Of a stretch of 41,800 nt of DNA, positions 26,803-38,783 are shown piece by piece. Below the pieces are notes generated by a model. That model was not told where the DNA came from and did not search any database. It saw nothing but the letters and a program-made list of their open reading frames with translations. Within the stretch, counting starts at the first letter, position 1. The number at the start of each line of letters is the position of its first letter. The translations under genes were made by a program, and so were the position numbers. Origin of the DNA: Synergistales bacterium 54_24 (GTDB taxonomy: Bacteria; Synergistota; Synergistia; Synergistales; Thermosynergistaceae); NCBI GenBank assembly GCA_001508935.1, contig LGFQ01000004.1:1-41800 (forward strand), in the 5' to 3' direction.

Positions 26803-27933
26803 ATGGTCGAAGACAAGGGCGTTTTCCTCGGCAAATTGCAAGAGATATTGGACAAGGTGGCCCAGGCGCTTGAAGACGGATGCGCCGAGGTTCAAAAGAT
26901 CAGAAGTGGCACCGTGGATCGATTGAAGATCGTAAGGCAGGAGTTCGAAGAAATTCAAAGCAAGATGGAGGTTGCAATAGCAGAATACGAGACCACGCAA
27001 AGGGCATATGCTGCTGCAAGGCGTCGTCTTGTTGAAGCAACGAAATGCAAGGACGAAGCAGCTGAATGGCAGGCGTATCACGAAGCTGAATACCTCCTTC
27101 AGCAAAAAGGGAGGCTCGAAGAGAGGGAGGCTCATCTGAGGCGCAGGAGAGACGACCTTGAGCGCGAAATAGCGAGGCTTGAGGAGGTTTTGAGGCAAAG
27201 CGACCAAATGCTTCATAAGCTGGAGCTCGCATTGCAGCTTCTCCTATCTCAAGCGGGTGATGTCTCTTCTTTGCTCGAAGGTGCGGATTTTAAGGCCTTG
27301 GCGATAGCGCTCGAGTTGATCGAGAGGGAAAGGCGCCGCCTGACAAGAGATCTGCACGACGGCCCGATTCAGGAATGTGCATCGCTTTTGCTCTCCTTAG
27401 AATTGGTGGATCGATTCTGTGCCGAGGGGAAATTTGACGAAGTTGTAAATTGCCTAAAAGAAGCTAAGGTTCAGCTTATGGGCACAATGACGAGCATGCG
27501 CAACTTTATCCAAGGGCTAAAGACTTTGGAACCGGAAGACACACTTGAGGGTGCTATACGAAATCTTGCTCGCCGCGCCGAGACGACCTACGGCGTTCCT
27601 GTAAAGGTGTCTTTTGAGGGCAAGATGCCCTCGCTGAGAAAGATCCTGCTCGCACACTTGTTCCATATCATACAAGAAGCTACAATCAACGCAGCAAGGC
27701 ATGCGCGCGCTAAGGAGATAAAAATTATGGTAAGCGGTGGAGAGGATGCCTTGCGGGTCAAAGTCGTAGACGACGGAGTGGGTTTCGACGTTAAAAAGGC
27801 GTTAGGCGCCGCTGAGAGAGAGGCATGGGGTTTGCGCAGCATGCTCGACAGAGCGCAGATCTTGGGGGGAGAGATCTCTATCGAAAGCGCGCCATCGAGA
27901 GGCACGATCGTTACGCTCGTTGTTCCGCTTTGA
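26803..27933 (+). CDS. Cytoplasmic sensor histidine kinase, HisKA_3 / DegS-like
   Basis: H-box RRRLTRDLHDGPIQECASLLLSLELVD, N box EATINAARHARAKEI, G boxes DDGVGFD and WGLRSMLDRAQILGGEISIESAPSRGTIVTLVVPL; N-terminal coiled coil, no TM segment. GTG 26788 is an alternative start. Confidence 0.88.
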   Translation: MVEDKGVFLGKLQEILDKVAQALEDGCAEVQKIRSGTVDRLKIVRQEFEEIQSKMEVAIAEYETTQRAYAAARRRLVEATKCKDEAAEWQAYHEAEYLLQQKGRLEEREAHLRRRRDDLEREIARLEEVLRQSDQMLHKLELALQLLLSQAGDVSSLLEGADFKALAIALELIERERRRLTRDLHDGPIQECASLLLSLELVDRFCAEGKFDEVVNCLKEAKVQLMGTMTSMRNFIQGLKTLEPEDTLEGAIRNLARRAETTYGVPVKVSFEGKMPSLRKILLAHLFHIIQEATINAARHARAKEIKIMVSGGEDALRVKVVDDGVGFDVKKALGAAEREAWGLRSMLDRAQILGGEISIESAPSRGTIVTLVVPL

Positions 27934-27939
27934 TGTGAG

Positions 27940-29367
27940 CTACATCGCTTTGCTCCACCTCGTGCCGTGCGGCGTATCCTCAAGGATTATTCCCTTTTTT
28001 GCAAGCTCCTCCCTGATCGCGTCGGCTTTTTTGAAATCTTTTGCCTTGCGGGCCCTTTCCCTCTCGGAGACTAACCTTTCTATTTCGCTCGTCATTAAAT
28101 CATCGATGTCGGCTAAGCGCTCTATGCCTATTATCCCCATCACGCGGTCGACGCGCGCCAAAAAGCGCTCGGCCTCTATCAGAGATTCTTCGTCTACTTC
28201 TTCATGCTGAGCGAGATATGAATTTACAGCGCGCACGCAGTCAAACGCCGCACCCAACGCGCCAGCGGTGTTGAAGTCATCGTTTAACTCCTCCTCGTAA
28301 CGCGCTTCTGTTGCTTCTATAGTCTCTCTCAAAACGTCATCTCTCTCTTTTTTTCTCGGCCTATGCTGCAGAGCGAAAGAGAGCTCTTTCCAGCCGTTTT
28401 GCAGTCTCCCCGCGGCGCTTACGGCATGGTTTAGGGCTTCGCCGCTGAAGCTCAAAGGCGAACGGTAATGGGCGCTTAGCATGAACAGGCGTATGGCGAG
28501 GGGCGAATAGAGCCTCATCGCTTCCCGCACGGACACTATATTTCCTAACGATTTAGACATCTTTTCTTCTTCTATGAGCAGATAGCCGTTGTGTATCCAA
28601 TAGCGAACGAACGCCTTCCCCGTAGCCGCTTCGGCCTGCGCTATTTCATTTTCATGGTGAGGGAAAAGCAGGTCGCTTCCGCCCGCGTGTATGTCTATCG
28701 TCTCTCCTAATATGTCGATGGCCATGGCACTGCACTCTATATGCCAGCCCGGGCGACCCATCCCCCAAGGGCTGTCCCAAGCCGGTTCGCCCGGTTTTTG
28801 TGCTTTCCACAGAGCGAAGTCCAGCGGATGTCTCTTCTTAGGGTCGATCTCTACGCGTGCTCCCGAGAGGAGTTCTTCGAGGCTTTGCTTCGACAGCCTT
28901 CCGTATCCTGGGAAGCTCAAGACGTCAAAATATACGTCGCCGTCAACGACGTAAGCATGTCCTCTTTCTATCAGTCTCTCCACGAGTTTTATTATTTGTG
29001 GGATATAATGCGTGGCCCTTGGATATATTGTAGCGCGCCGTATACCAAGCGCATCGGCGTCCTCGAAATAAGCGGTTATGAAGCGCTCTGCCAACTCATC
29101 CACACTTATCCCTAAGTCGCGCGCCTTGTTTATCATCTTGTCGTCTATGTCTGTGAAGTTTTGTACATAAACGACCTCGTATCCCATATCTTCCATATGG
29201 CGCCTCAGTATGTCGAACAAGATAAACGGTCTGGCGTTCCCTACATGGATATAATCGTAGACGGTAGGACCACATACGTAAAAGCGCACCTTACCCTTTT
29301 CGAGCGGAGTAAAAATTTCCTTTTGATGCGTCAGGTCGTTGTATAAAAACAGCGGCATTCGCTGCAC
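27940..29367 (-). CDS. cysS: Cysteinyl-tRNA synthetase
   Basis: FYVCGPTVYDYIHVGNARPFILFDILRRH, GWHIECSAMA, and KMSKSLGNIV. Confidence 0.97.
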   Translation of the reverse strand: MQRMPLFLYNDLTHQKEIFTPLEKGKVRFYVCGPTVYDYIHVGNARPFILFDILRRHMEDMGYEVVYVQNFTDIDDKMINKARDLGISVDELAERFITAYFEDADALGIRRATIYPRATHYIPQIIKLVERLIERGHAYVVDGDVYFDVLSFPGYGRLSKQSLEELLSGARVEIDPKKRHPLDFALWKAQKPGEPAWDSPWGMGRPGWHIECSAMAIDILGETIDIHAGGSDLLFPHHENEIAQAEAATGKAFVRYWIHNGYLLIEEEKMSKSLGNIVSVREAMRLYSPLAIRLFMLSAHYRSPLSFSGEALNHAVSAAGRLQNGWKELSFALQHRPRKKERDDVLRETIEATEARYEEELNDDFNTAGALGAAFDCVRAVNSYLAQHEEVDEESLIEAERFLARVDRVMGIIGIERLADIDDLMTSEIERLVSERERARKAKDFKKADAIREELAKKGIILEDTPHGTRWSKAM

Positions 29368-29419
29368 CTCCTTTTTGCGTCAGGGATTATAATGATACCA
29401 GAAGGGAGAGACTTGTGTT

Positions 29420-30916
29420 ATGGAAACGAAGCTGCCCATGCCGGAGGCGCTCAAAGATAAAGCGAGGCGATTTCCAGATCGCCCAGGCGTTTATATAATG
29501 CACGATGAGTCAGGGCGCGTTATATACGTGGGAAAGGCAAGGTCTTTAAAGAAGCGCGTCCTCTCTTACTTTCGCCACGCCCAAATAGCTTCGCCCCGGT
29601 TGCGCAAACTGATTCACAGTATAAGCGATATATCGTTTATACGGACGGAGACAGAGGCTGAGGCGCTTGTAGTCGAGGCGAAGCTGATAAAACAATATCA
29701 GCCATTTTTCAACGTGGAGTTGAAGATGGGAGAGCGCTATCCTTATGTAAGGATAACGCACGAACGCTTCCCAAGGTTAATAATAACCAGACACAGGGAA
29801 GACGACGGATCTATTTATATAGGCCCATACACGCGCGTATCGGAGTTGAGGCAGGTGTTACGCTTAATAGAACGTTATTTTCCTCTGAGGAGCTGTAGCG
29901 CGACGCTCGAAAGCATACCTGCGCGAGAGAGACCGTGCCTGCGCCATTTTCTCGGCAAGTGTCTGGCACCGTGTACCGGTGCTTGTTCTGAGTCTGAATA
30001 TCGCGATAGAGTGGACGAGATCATAATGCTCCTTCGCGGTCAAGCCTTGCCGTTGGTCGAAAGGCTCAGAGCAAAAATGGAAAAGGCTGTGGAAGTCTTA
30101 GCCTTTGAGGAAGCGGCGCGAATGCGTGACGCGATTAGAGCTGTCTGGCGATTGAGCCGGCAAAAAGTGTCATACTCTCTATCGGAGGACCTCGACAAAA
30201 ATACATGGCATGCGATGACCGTGCTGCAAAGTCATCTGCAACTCGCAGCTCTGCCATGGAGGATAGACGGCTGTGACATATCCCACCTGAGCGGGCGCGA
30301 GTCATATGGCGTCTTCGTGGTTTTTGAACAGGGAGTGGCGAATCCGTCGCTATATCGTAAGTTTCGAATCCGCACCGTCGAGGGAGTGGACGACTTCAGG
30401 TGCATAGAAGAAGTGGTTTACAGACGATATAGACGCCTTCTCGACGAAGAAGAAGCGTTACCTCAACTCCTCTTGGTGGACGGAGGAGCCGTGCAGTTGC
30501 AATTTGCGCTCCAGGCTCTGCACAAACTGGGCCTCGACGATTTGCCGGTTGTGGCGATAGCAAAGGAAGAAGAGACGCTCTACCTGCCAGGAGAGAAGGC
30601 CCCCTTGAGGCTTTCGCGCGAAGACCCGGGCCTTAAGTTGCTGCAGCGCGTGCGCGATGAAGCCCACCGTTTCGCCGTAAGCAGTCATAGACACGGACGG
30701 GATCAGCGATATCGGCGGTCTGCCCTCGAAGAGATCCCGGGCGTGGGCAAAAGGCGGGCTGCTGCGCTTTTGGCGATGTTCGGAAGCGTCGCCAGGATAT
30801 CAGACCTCGAGCCAGAGCAGTTGACTGCCGTGCCCGGTGTTGGCCCCTCATTGGCCAAGCGTATAATAGATACGCTTAGGGAGGGTAAAGATGTCGAACT
30901 CTCGAAGGCACCTTGA
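29420..30916 (+). CDS. uvrC: Excinuclease ABC subunit C (short form)
   Basis: GIY-YIG PGVYIMHDESGRVIYVGKARSLKKRVLSYF; RPCLRHFLGKCLAPC; UVR motif EVLAFEEAARMRDAI; CDISHLSG; LLLVDGGAVQL; HhH EEIPGVGKRRAAALLAMFGS. Confidence 0.93.
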   Translation: METKLPMPEALKDKARRFPDRPGVYIMHDESGRVIYVGKARSLKKRVLSYFRHAQIASPRLRKLIHSISDISFIRTETEAEALVVEAKLIKQYQPFFNVELKMGERYPYVRITHERFPRLIITRHREDDGSIYIGPYTRVSELRQVLRLIERYFPLRSCSATLESIPARERPCLRHFLGKCLAPCTGACSESEYRDRVDEIIMLLRGQALPLVERLRAKMEKAVEVLAFEEAARMRDAIRAVWRLSRQKVSYSLSEDLDKNTWHAMTVLQSHLQLAALPWRIDGCDISHLSGRESYGVFVVFEQGVANPSLYRKFRIRTVEGVDDFRCIEEVVYRRYRRLLDEEEALPQLLLVDGGAVQLQFALQALHKLGLDDLPVVAIAKEEETLYLPGEKAPLRLSREDPGLKLLQRVRDEAHRFAVSSHRHGRDQRYRRSALEEIPGVGKRRAAALLAMFGSVARISDLEPEQLTAVPGVGPSLAKRIIDTLREGKDVELSKAP

Positions 30917-32000
30917 CGAGCACTTCATGCGCATGGCTTTGAGCCTGGCAGAAAGAGGTACAGGCCTGGTCAGCCCTAATCCCAAGGTAGGGTGTGTTTT
31001 GGTGAAAGAGGGGGCTGTGGTCGGGTGGGGTTACCACAAATATTTTGGGGGTCCACACGCAGAGATCATGGCCCTCGATATGGCTGGGAGGGACGCCTCA
31101 GGCAGCACAGCCTACGTCAGCCTCGAGCCGTGCTCTCACTGGGGCAAGACACCACCATGTGCACCTCGCCTGGTAGAAGCTGGCGTAACAGAAGTGGTGG
31201 CAGCCGTAATCGATCCGAATCCCGCAGTGAGCGGTTCTGGCATGAAGATCCTCGAAGCGTCAGGTCTTCGCACATCCGTCGGCGTTTTAGAGGAAGAAGC
31301 GAAATGGGCGAACCGTGGTTTCTTCAGGATGACTAAACTGCACCGCCCCTGGATCGTGTTTAAGTGCGCCGTGAGTTTAGACGGCATGGTTGCGCTCAAA
31401 AATGGCAAGAGCCGATGGATAACCAATTTACGCTCGAGAAGCGCGGCCCATCTCTTGAGAAGCGAGAGCGATGCCATCGTCGTAGGTGTTAATACGGTTA
31501 TATCCGATGATCCAGAGCTATCCGTCCGCTATGTAGAGGGAAGGAACCCTTTGAAAGTCGTGCTCGACGGTAATCTTCGCACTCCCGTAGGGGCTAAAGT
31601 GCTCGACGGCGGAGGTTGTATGATAATAGCAGCCGAAGGGTGCGACAGTGCGCGCGCACGAGCACTCGAGGATGCCGGTGGCGAGGTTGTAGTCCTGCCG
31701 CGCGACGAAAAAGGACACCCGAAGTTAAGCGATGTGCTCAACTTCCTGACATCCAGAGGAGTTTGCTACCTCCTAATTGAAGGAGGGCCGTCCATAGCGA
31801 GCTCTTTCGTTAGAGAAGGGTTTGTGGATTCGTTCGAGATCTTTGTGGCTCCGAAATTTCTGGGCGATGGTCTTCCTGTGTTGGGCCATCTGGAAACGGC
31901 CGCGATGGAGAGAGCCTTTGAAGGGGAAATAAGGGAAACAAAAAGCCTCGACGGCGATCTGTGGTTGGAGGTAAGGCCGAAATGTTCACCGGCATTATAG
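30891..32000 (+). CDS. ribD: Bifunctional riboflavin deaminase-reductase RibD
   Basis: NPKVGCVLVK, GPHAEIMALDMAG, VSLEPCSHWGKTPPC, and C-terminal reductase domain. Confidence 0.95.
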   Translation: MSNSRRHLDEHFMRMALSLAERGTGLVSPNPKVGCVLVKEGAVVGWGYHKYFGGPHAEIMALDMAGRDASGSTAYVSLEPCSHWGKTPPCAPRLVEAGVTEVVAAVIDPNPAVSGSGMKILEASGLRTSVGVLEEEAKWANRGFFRMTKLHRPWIVFKCAVSLDGMVALKNGKSRWITNLRSRSAAHLLRSESDAIVVGVNTVISDDPELSVRYVEGRNPLKVVLDGNLRTPVGAKVLDGGGCMIIAAEGCDSARARALEDAGGEVVVLPRDEKGHPKLSDVLNFLTSRGVCYLLIEGGPSIASSFVREGFVDSFEIFVAPKFLGDGLPVLGHLETAAMERAFEGEIRETKSLDGDLWLEVRPKCSPAL

Positions 32001-32623
32001 AAGAGGTAGGAAAGCTCAAGTCGATAAAGCGCGAGGGAGAAACGATAACTCTCGAGGTTAACGCCCCCTTCGTCTCAAGAGATATAGCGCTGGGCAGTTC
32101 TGTAGCTGTCTCGGGGGTATGCCTCACGGTTGTGGGTGTTAAGGGGGACATCTTCGTAGCGGAGATGATGGAAGAAACGGCTAAGAAGACAAAACTCTCC
32201 TTTCTGCGCCCTGGAGAGCTTCTGAATCTCGAGAGGTCGCTGAAGCTTTCTTCGCGCCTCGACGGGCATATAGTGCAAGGACACGTGGAGGGCATGGGAA
32301 TTATCTCAAGGGTAGTGGGCGGCAAGCGCACAAAGGTTATGTGGATAAAGACAGAAGAAGAGGTCTTTCGATATATCGTGCCGAAGGGATCCGTCGCCGT
32401 AGACGGCGTCAGCCTTACCGTGATAGAGATGGAAGGGAGCGCCTTTTCTGTAGGCCTCATACCGGCGACGCTCGAAAGCACCACACTCGGAAAGTCAAGA
32501 GAGGGAGACCAGGTCAACATCGAAACGGATATCCTTGGTAGATATATCGAACGTTTCCTCCACAGTGACAAAGAAGCTTCTTCGCTCACATGGGAGAAGC
32601 TTTCTCGCTACGGCTGGTTATGA
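31982..32623 (+). CDS. ribE: Riboflavin synthase alpha subunit
   Basis: [15 protein letters not shown] and duplicated lumazine-binding repeats ([29 protein letters not shown]). Confidence 0.95.
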   Translation: MFTGIIEEVGKLKSIKREGETITLEVNAPFVSRDIALGSSVAVSGVCLTVVGVKGDIFVAEMMEETAKKTKLSFLRPGELLNLERSLKLSSRLDGHIVQGHVEGMGIISRVVGGKRTKVMWIKTEEEVFRYIVPKGSVAVDGVSLTVIEMEGSAFSVGLIPATLESTTLGKSREGDQVNIETDILGRYIERFLHSDKEASSLTWEKLSRYGWL

Positions 32624-32645
32624 TAATTTGCAGGGGGGAAGGATT

Positions 32646-33890
32646 TTGACGCAAACGTCATCGACGAGCACATTCTGTAGAGTGGATGAGGCCCTCGAAG
32701 ATATCCGCCAGGGAAAGATGATAATCGTGGTGGATGACGAGGAAAGGGAAAACGAGGGCGACTTGCTCATGGCAGCGGAAAAGGTGAGGCCTGAAGATAT
32801 AAACTTCATGGCCAAATACGGTAGAGGCCTGATATGCGCCCCGATAACTCAAGATAGAGCACGCGAGCTTCAGCTCGACTTTATGGTGCCGCGTAATACG
32901 GATCGCCATGGGACGGCTTTCACCATTACGGTCGACGCCGCTAAGGGGACGACTACAGGCATTTCAGCGGCCGAACGGGCACTGACGTGCCGGCTTTTGG
33001 CCGATCCATCTGCTGGCCCGGACGACTTCCGCCGTCCTGGCCACGTCTTCCCGCTCGTAGCCAGGAAGGGTGGGGTGCTGAAGCGAGCCGGACACACGGA
33101 AGCCGCAGTGGACCTATCACGTCTCGCCGGCTTGCAGCCCGCCGGCGTCATATGCGAGATAATGAACGACGATGGCACTATGGCCAGGGTCCCAGACCTG
33201 GTCCAATTTGCGGAGAGGCATGGGCTTAAAATACTAACCATTGCTGCACTGATACGCTATCGTCACGAGAGGGAGTGCCTAGTTGAAAGGGTTTCGAGCG
33301 TCCATTTGCCCACGATCTACGGCGATTTTATGGCTCACGCGTATCGCTTTATACTTGACGAGTCGCCGGAGCGGCTTCACATAGCGCTCGTTAAAGGAGA
33401 CCTGACGGCGGAGACGCCGGTATTGGTCAGGGTGCACTCCGAATGCCTCACGGGAGAGGTTTTCGGTTCGCTCAAGTGCGATTGCGGCCAACAGCTCCAT
33501 AAGGCCATGGAACTCATTGAAAAAGAGGGCATGGGGGTGCTCCTTTACATGCGCCAAGAGGGGAGGGGTATAGGCCTGCTTCCAAAATTGAAGGCCTACG
33601 AACTTCAAGAGAAGGGGCTTGATACTGTGGAAGCAAACTTGGCATTGGGCTATCCTCCCGATCTGCGCGATTACGGGGTAGGCGCTCAGATCCTCGTTCA
33701 TCTGGGATTGCGCAAGATTCGCCTTATGACGAATAATCCTAAAAAGATCGTTGGTTTGAGAGGGTACGGACTTGAGGTGGTGGAGAGGGTTCCTATCGAA
33801 ATCCCGCCTAACTCTTACAACCAAAATTACCTCAGGACTAAGCAAGATAAATTGGGCCACCTTTTGCACATCCGTGATTTTATCGGTTAA
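32646..33890 (+). CDS. ribBA: Bifunctional DHBP synthase / GTP cyclohydrolase II
   Basis: [23 protein letters not shown] and [24 protein letters not shown]...[13 protein letters not shown] 32646 start after ggggggaaggat; ORF opens at 32535. Confidence 0.94.
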   Translation: MTQTSSTSTFCRVDEALEDIRQGKMIIVVDDEERENEGDLLMAAEKVRPEDINFMAKYGRGLICAPITQDRARELQLDFMVPRNTDRHGTAFTITVDAAKGTTTGISAAERALTCRLLADPSAGPDDFRRPGHVFPLVARKGGVLKRAGHTEAAVDLSRLAGLQPAGVICEIMNDDGTMARVPDLVQFAERHGLKILTIAALIRYRHERECLVERVSSVHLPTIYGDFMAHAYRFILDESPERLHIALVKGDLTAETPVLVRVHSECLTGEVFGSLKCDCGQQLHKAMELIEKEGMGVLLYMRQEGRGIGLLPKLKAYELQEKGLDTVEANLALGYPPDLRDYGVGAQILVHLGLRKIRLMTNNPKKIVGLRGYGLEVVERVPIEIPPNSYNQNYLRTKQDKLGHLLHIRDFIG

Positions 33891-33923
33891 ATCAAGAATT
33901 TGTCGATAGGGGATGATGAGAAG

Positions 33924-36464
<2,541 letters not shown>

Positions 36465-36591
36465 TACACACACTCTCTCCTTTTTCGATCCAAGATACAC
36501 TTTGTATGATCATAGCCTTGTCGTATATGGGTATGATACAATAACTTTGACCTTATAGCGATCACATCTTGCCTCGAAGGGAGGCCCGACA

Positions 36592-38322
36592 GTGGAAAGT
36601 AGCCTTGTATGGGGCCAAATCGCCATAGTAATGATCACAGCGATCGTCTGTCTTTTGATTCACAAAAGCCTGAAGAGAGTTCTTTTGCCTGACCAAAGGG
36701 ATTATGTGCGCGACCTTACGCTGACCGGGAGCATAGCCCTGCTCGCAATAGCGATAGGCTCCAGGTCTGCTCAGGTCGTGGTAGCCTTCGCCATTCTGGC
36801 CTTAGTGGTCGGCATAGCGCGCAGATATTACCCTCATCGGTTTTGGTCTCTTGCATATATACTTATCGGCCTGTTTTTTTCCGCTTTCGGCCCCAGGATA
36901 TCCTTCATGAGCCTGCCTCGAGGGGAGTATTATTATTTCTCGCCGTGGGCTTCGATAATGGTAACCACAATTTGGATGGCGCTCTTTCCCCTTCTACTTC
37001 AAGAACTGGACCAAACTCCGGGCCTCATGGGCCACTTGTTAGCGGTCGTATGGCTGTTGATGTCTATAGTGACGTTCGTACTTCCGCAGCACACACCGGA
37101 CGCCGTCTGGCTTTCAGCGGCGGGATTGGCCTTTACGGCCGTGTTTTGGAGCCGTCATGGACATCCCTTCCGCCGCTTAGGGGAACCGCTTGCCGGAATG
37201 TGGGGGGTCCTCATAGCTGGTACATCGATCCTGGGGGTGAGCAAAGGGGTGACGTTCACCGTGCTGTTATTCTTGCCTTTGGGGCTTTTCGCCCTTCCTA
37301 TTTTAGAAACGTCGCTCTATGTGGCAAGCAGAGCCTTTGCCGTGGATTTAGCTCGCTTTCCGTCGCTGTATCGCCGCTTTATATCGATGGGCATCGATCA
37401 TCCCAAAGCGATAAGGCTGGTCGCTCTGGTGTGCATGTGCCTCGGCGGTGCCGTCGCTTCTTCCGAGTTGCCATTAGGCTGGGCCTCGCGCCCTCTTACG
37501 GTGGCCTTTCTGAGCGCCGGCGTAGCAGTTGTATTGGGCAGCACCAGAAAGCTCTTGCCTAAAAGTGATATGCGATGGCCCGTATTATGGGGTATACGGG
37601 TGGATAATGTATCGCTCGCCTATGTCCTCTCTAAAGTCTGCGGATGGATCGAATCTGGAGGCTTTGCACGCTATGTGGTTACGCCCGACGCGTTGGCTGC
37701 TTATAGAAGCCGCACCGATGCGAACTATCGGCGAATCGTCAGGGCCGCTGATATGGTTTTGCCCGACGGAGTAGGGTTGATCTGGGGTTTGAGATGCCTC
37801 GGATACAAAGTGCAGGAACGGATAGCTGGCGTAGAGTTTATGGATCAACTTTGCAGAGTCGCCGCAGCGCAAGGATGGCCTGTGTATTTGTTGGGCGGTA
37901 AACCTGGCGTGGCCGAAGAGGCGGCTTGTAGGTTATCCGCAAGATATCCGGGCCTTGTCGTAGCCGGTGTTCATGACGGTTACTTTGATGAGACTCAAGA
38001 TGCCTCAATATGCGAAGAGATCCGAAATTCCGGCGCGCGGTTGCTATTTGTCGGCATGGGTTCACCGAAACAGGAAATCTGGATCGATCGGAACCTGAAG
38101 GGTTTGAACGGCATGGTCAGCGTGGGCGTGGGGGGGAGTTTCGACGTGCTGTCGGGACGCCTGAAGAGGGCCCCTGTTTTTTGGCAAAGGATGGGGCTCG
38201 AGTGGTTATACAGGACCGTTCAAGAGCCGTGGAGGATAAAACGCGTCAGTCGCTTGCCCATCTTCGCAATATTAGTCATAATGACGCGCCTGGGCGTAGA
38301 CAGGTGGAGGGAGGAACAGTGA
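36592..38322 (+). CDS. Fusion: polytopic WecA/TagO-like (apparently degenerate) membrane domain plus WecG/TagA/CpsF glycosyltransferase
   Basis: C-terminal half VVTPDALAAYR...ADMVLPDGVGLIWG...ERIAGVEFMDQL...VYLLGGKPGVAEEAA...FVGMGSPKQEIWI...GVGGSFDVLSGRLKRAPVFWQRMGLEWLYRTVQEPWR is a clear GT26. N-terminal about 320 aa is multi-TM and aligns by eye with TagO. Confidence 0.9.
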   Translation: MESSLVWGQIAIVMITAIVCLLIHKSLKRVLLPDQRDYVRDLTLTGSIALLAIAIGSRSAQVVVAFAILALVVGIARRYYPHRFWSLAYILIGLFFSAFGPRISFMSLPRGEYYYFSPWASIMVTTIWMALFPLLLQELDQTPGLMGHLLAVVWLLMSIVTFVLPQHTPDAVWLSAAGLAFTAVFWSRHGHPFRRLGEPLAGMWGVLIAGTSILGVSKGVTFTVLLFLPLGLFALPILETSLYVASRAFAVDLARFPSLYRRFISMGIDHPKAIRLVALVCMCLGGAVASSELPLGWASRPLTVAFLSAGVAVVLGSTRKLLPKSDMRWPVLWGIRVDNVSLAYVLSKVCGWIESGGFARYVVTPDALAAYRSRTDANYRRIVRAADMVLPDGVGLIWGLRCLGYKVQERIAGVEFMDQLCRVAAAQGWPVYLLGGKPGVAEEAACRLSARYPGLVVAGVHDGYFDETQDASICEEIRNSGARLLFVGMGSPKQEIWIDRNLKGLNGMVSVGVGGSFDVLSGRLKRAPVFWQRMGLEWLYRTVQEPWRIKRVSRLPIFAILVIMTRLGVDRWREEQ

Positions 38323-38783
38323 CTATAACCGCAAAAGATCTAATGCACCGAGACCTCACTGCGGTTGCAGAGGACGATTTGGTGCTCGATGCGGTGCGCA
38401 TCTTATACATGCAGCGCCTTTCCGGCTTGCCAGTCGTAAGGAATGACTGGATACTGGTGGGCTTTCTCTCGGAGAGCGACATTCTAAGGTTTGCCCTGCC
38501 AACTTATCTGGAAATATTAGCCCAGAAGGGCTTCTTGGACAATTCGGAAGGAAATCTCATAGAGCGTCTCGGCAGGTTGGGACATAAGTCGGTAGGGGAG
38601 TTCATGAATCGCGATCCGATATGTGTCGAGCCTGAGGTTAGCCTCATGACTGTGGCAGATTTGATGATACGGAAGAGAATAAAACGCCTCCCCGTAGTGA
38701 AAGAAGGGAGGCTTCTCGGTATCATAGACCGCAGCGCCTTTTGCGAATTTCTAATGGAGGAAGCCCATGAAGGAAGACCATAG
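38319..38783 (+). CDS. Paired CBS domain protein
   Basis: Two CBS repeats: DLMHRDLTAVAEDDLVLDAVRILYMQRLSGLPVV and EFMNRDPICVEPEVSLMTVADLMIRKRIKRLPVVKEGRLLGIIDR. GTG 38319 overlaps the upstream stop; ORF opens at 38010. Confidence 0.92.
   Translation: MTITAKDLMHRDLTAVAEDDLVLDAVRILYMQRLSGLPVVRNDWILVGFLSESDILRFALPTYLEILAQKGFLDNSEGNLIERLGRLGHKSVGEFMNRDPICVEPEVSLMTVADLMIRKRIKRLPVVKEGRLLGIIDRSAFCEFLMEEAHEGRP

Noticed and set aside
26698-27216. 173-aa N-terminal extension of the DUF72 ORF
   Set aside because: Antisense to the histidine kinase; a good RBS and the normal DUF72 start occur at 26697.
31648-31659. GTGCGCGCGCAC alternating purine/pyrimidine palindrome (Z-DNA-prone)
   Set aside because: Short, inside ribD coding sequence encoding Ala/Arg; expected at this GC content.
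36505-36514. TATGATCATA palindrome in the DUF2993/TagA-fusion divergent region
   Set aside because: Only 10 bp, no second clear copy or regulator to link it to; too weak to call an operator.
36843-37562. 239-aa ORF in another frame of the WecA-like/TagA gene
   Set aside because: Shadow ORF of a GC-rich coding region; the fusion frame has TM structure and GT26 motifs.
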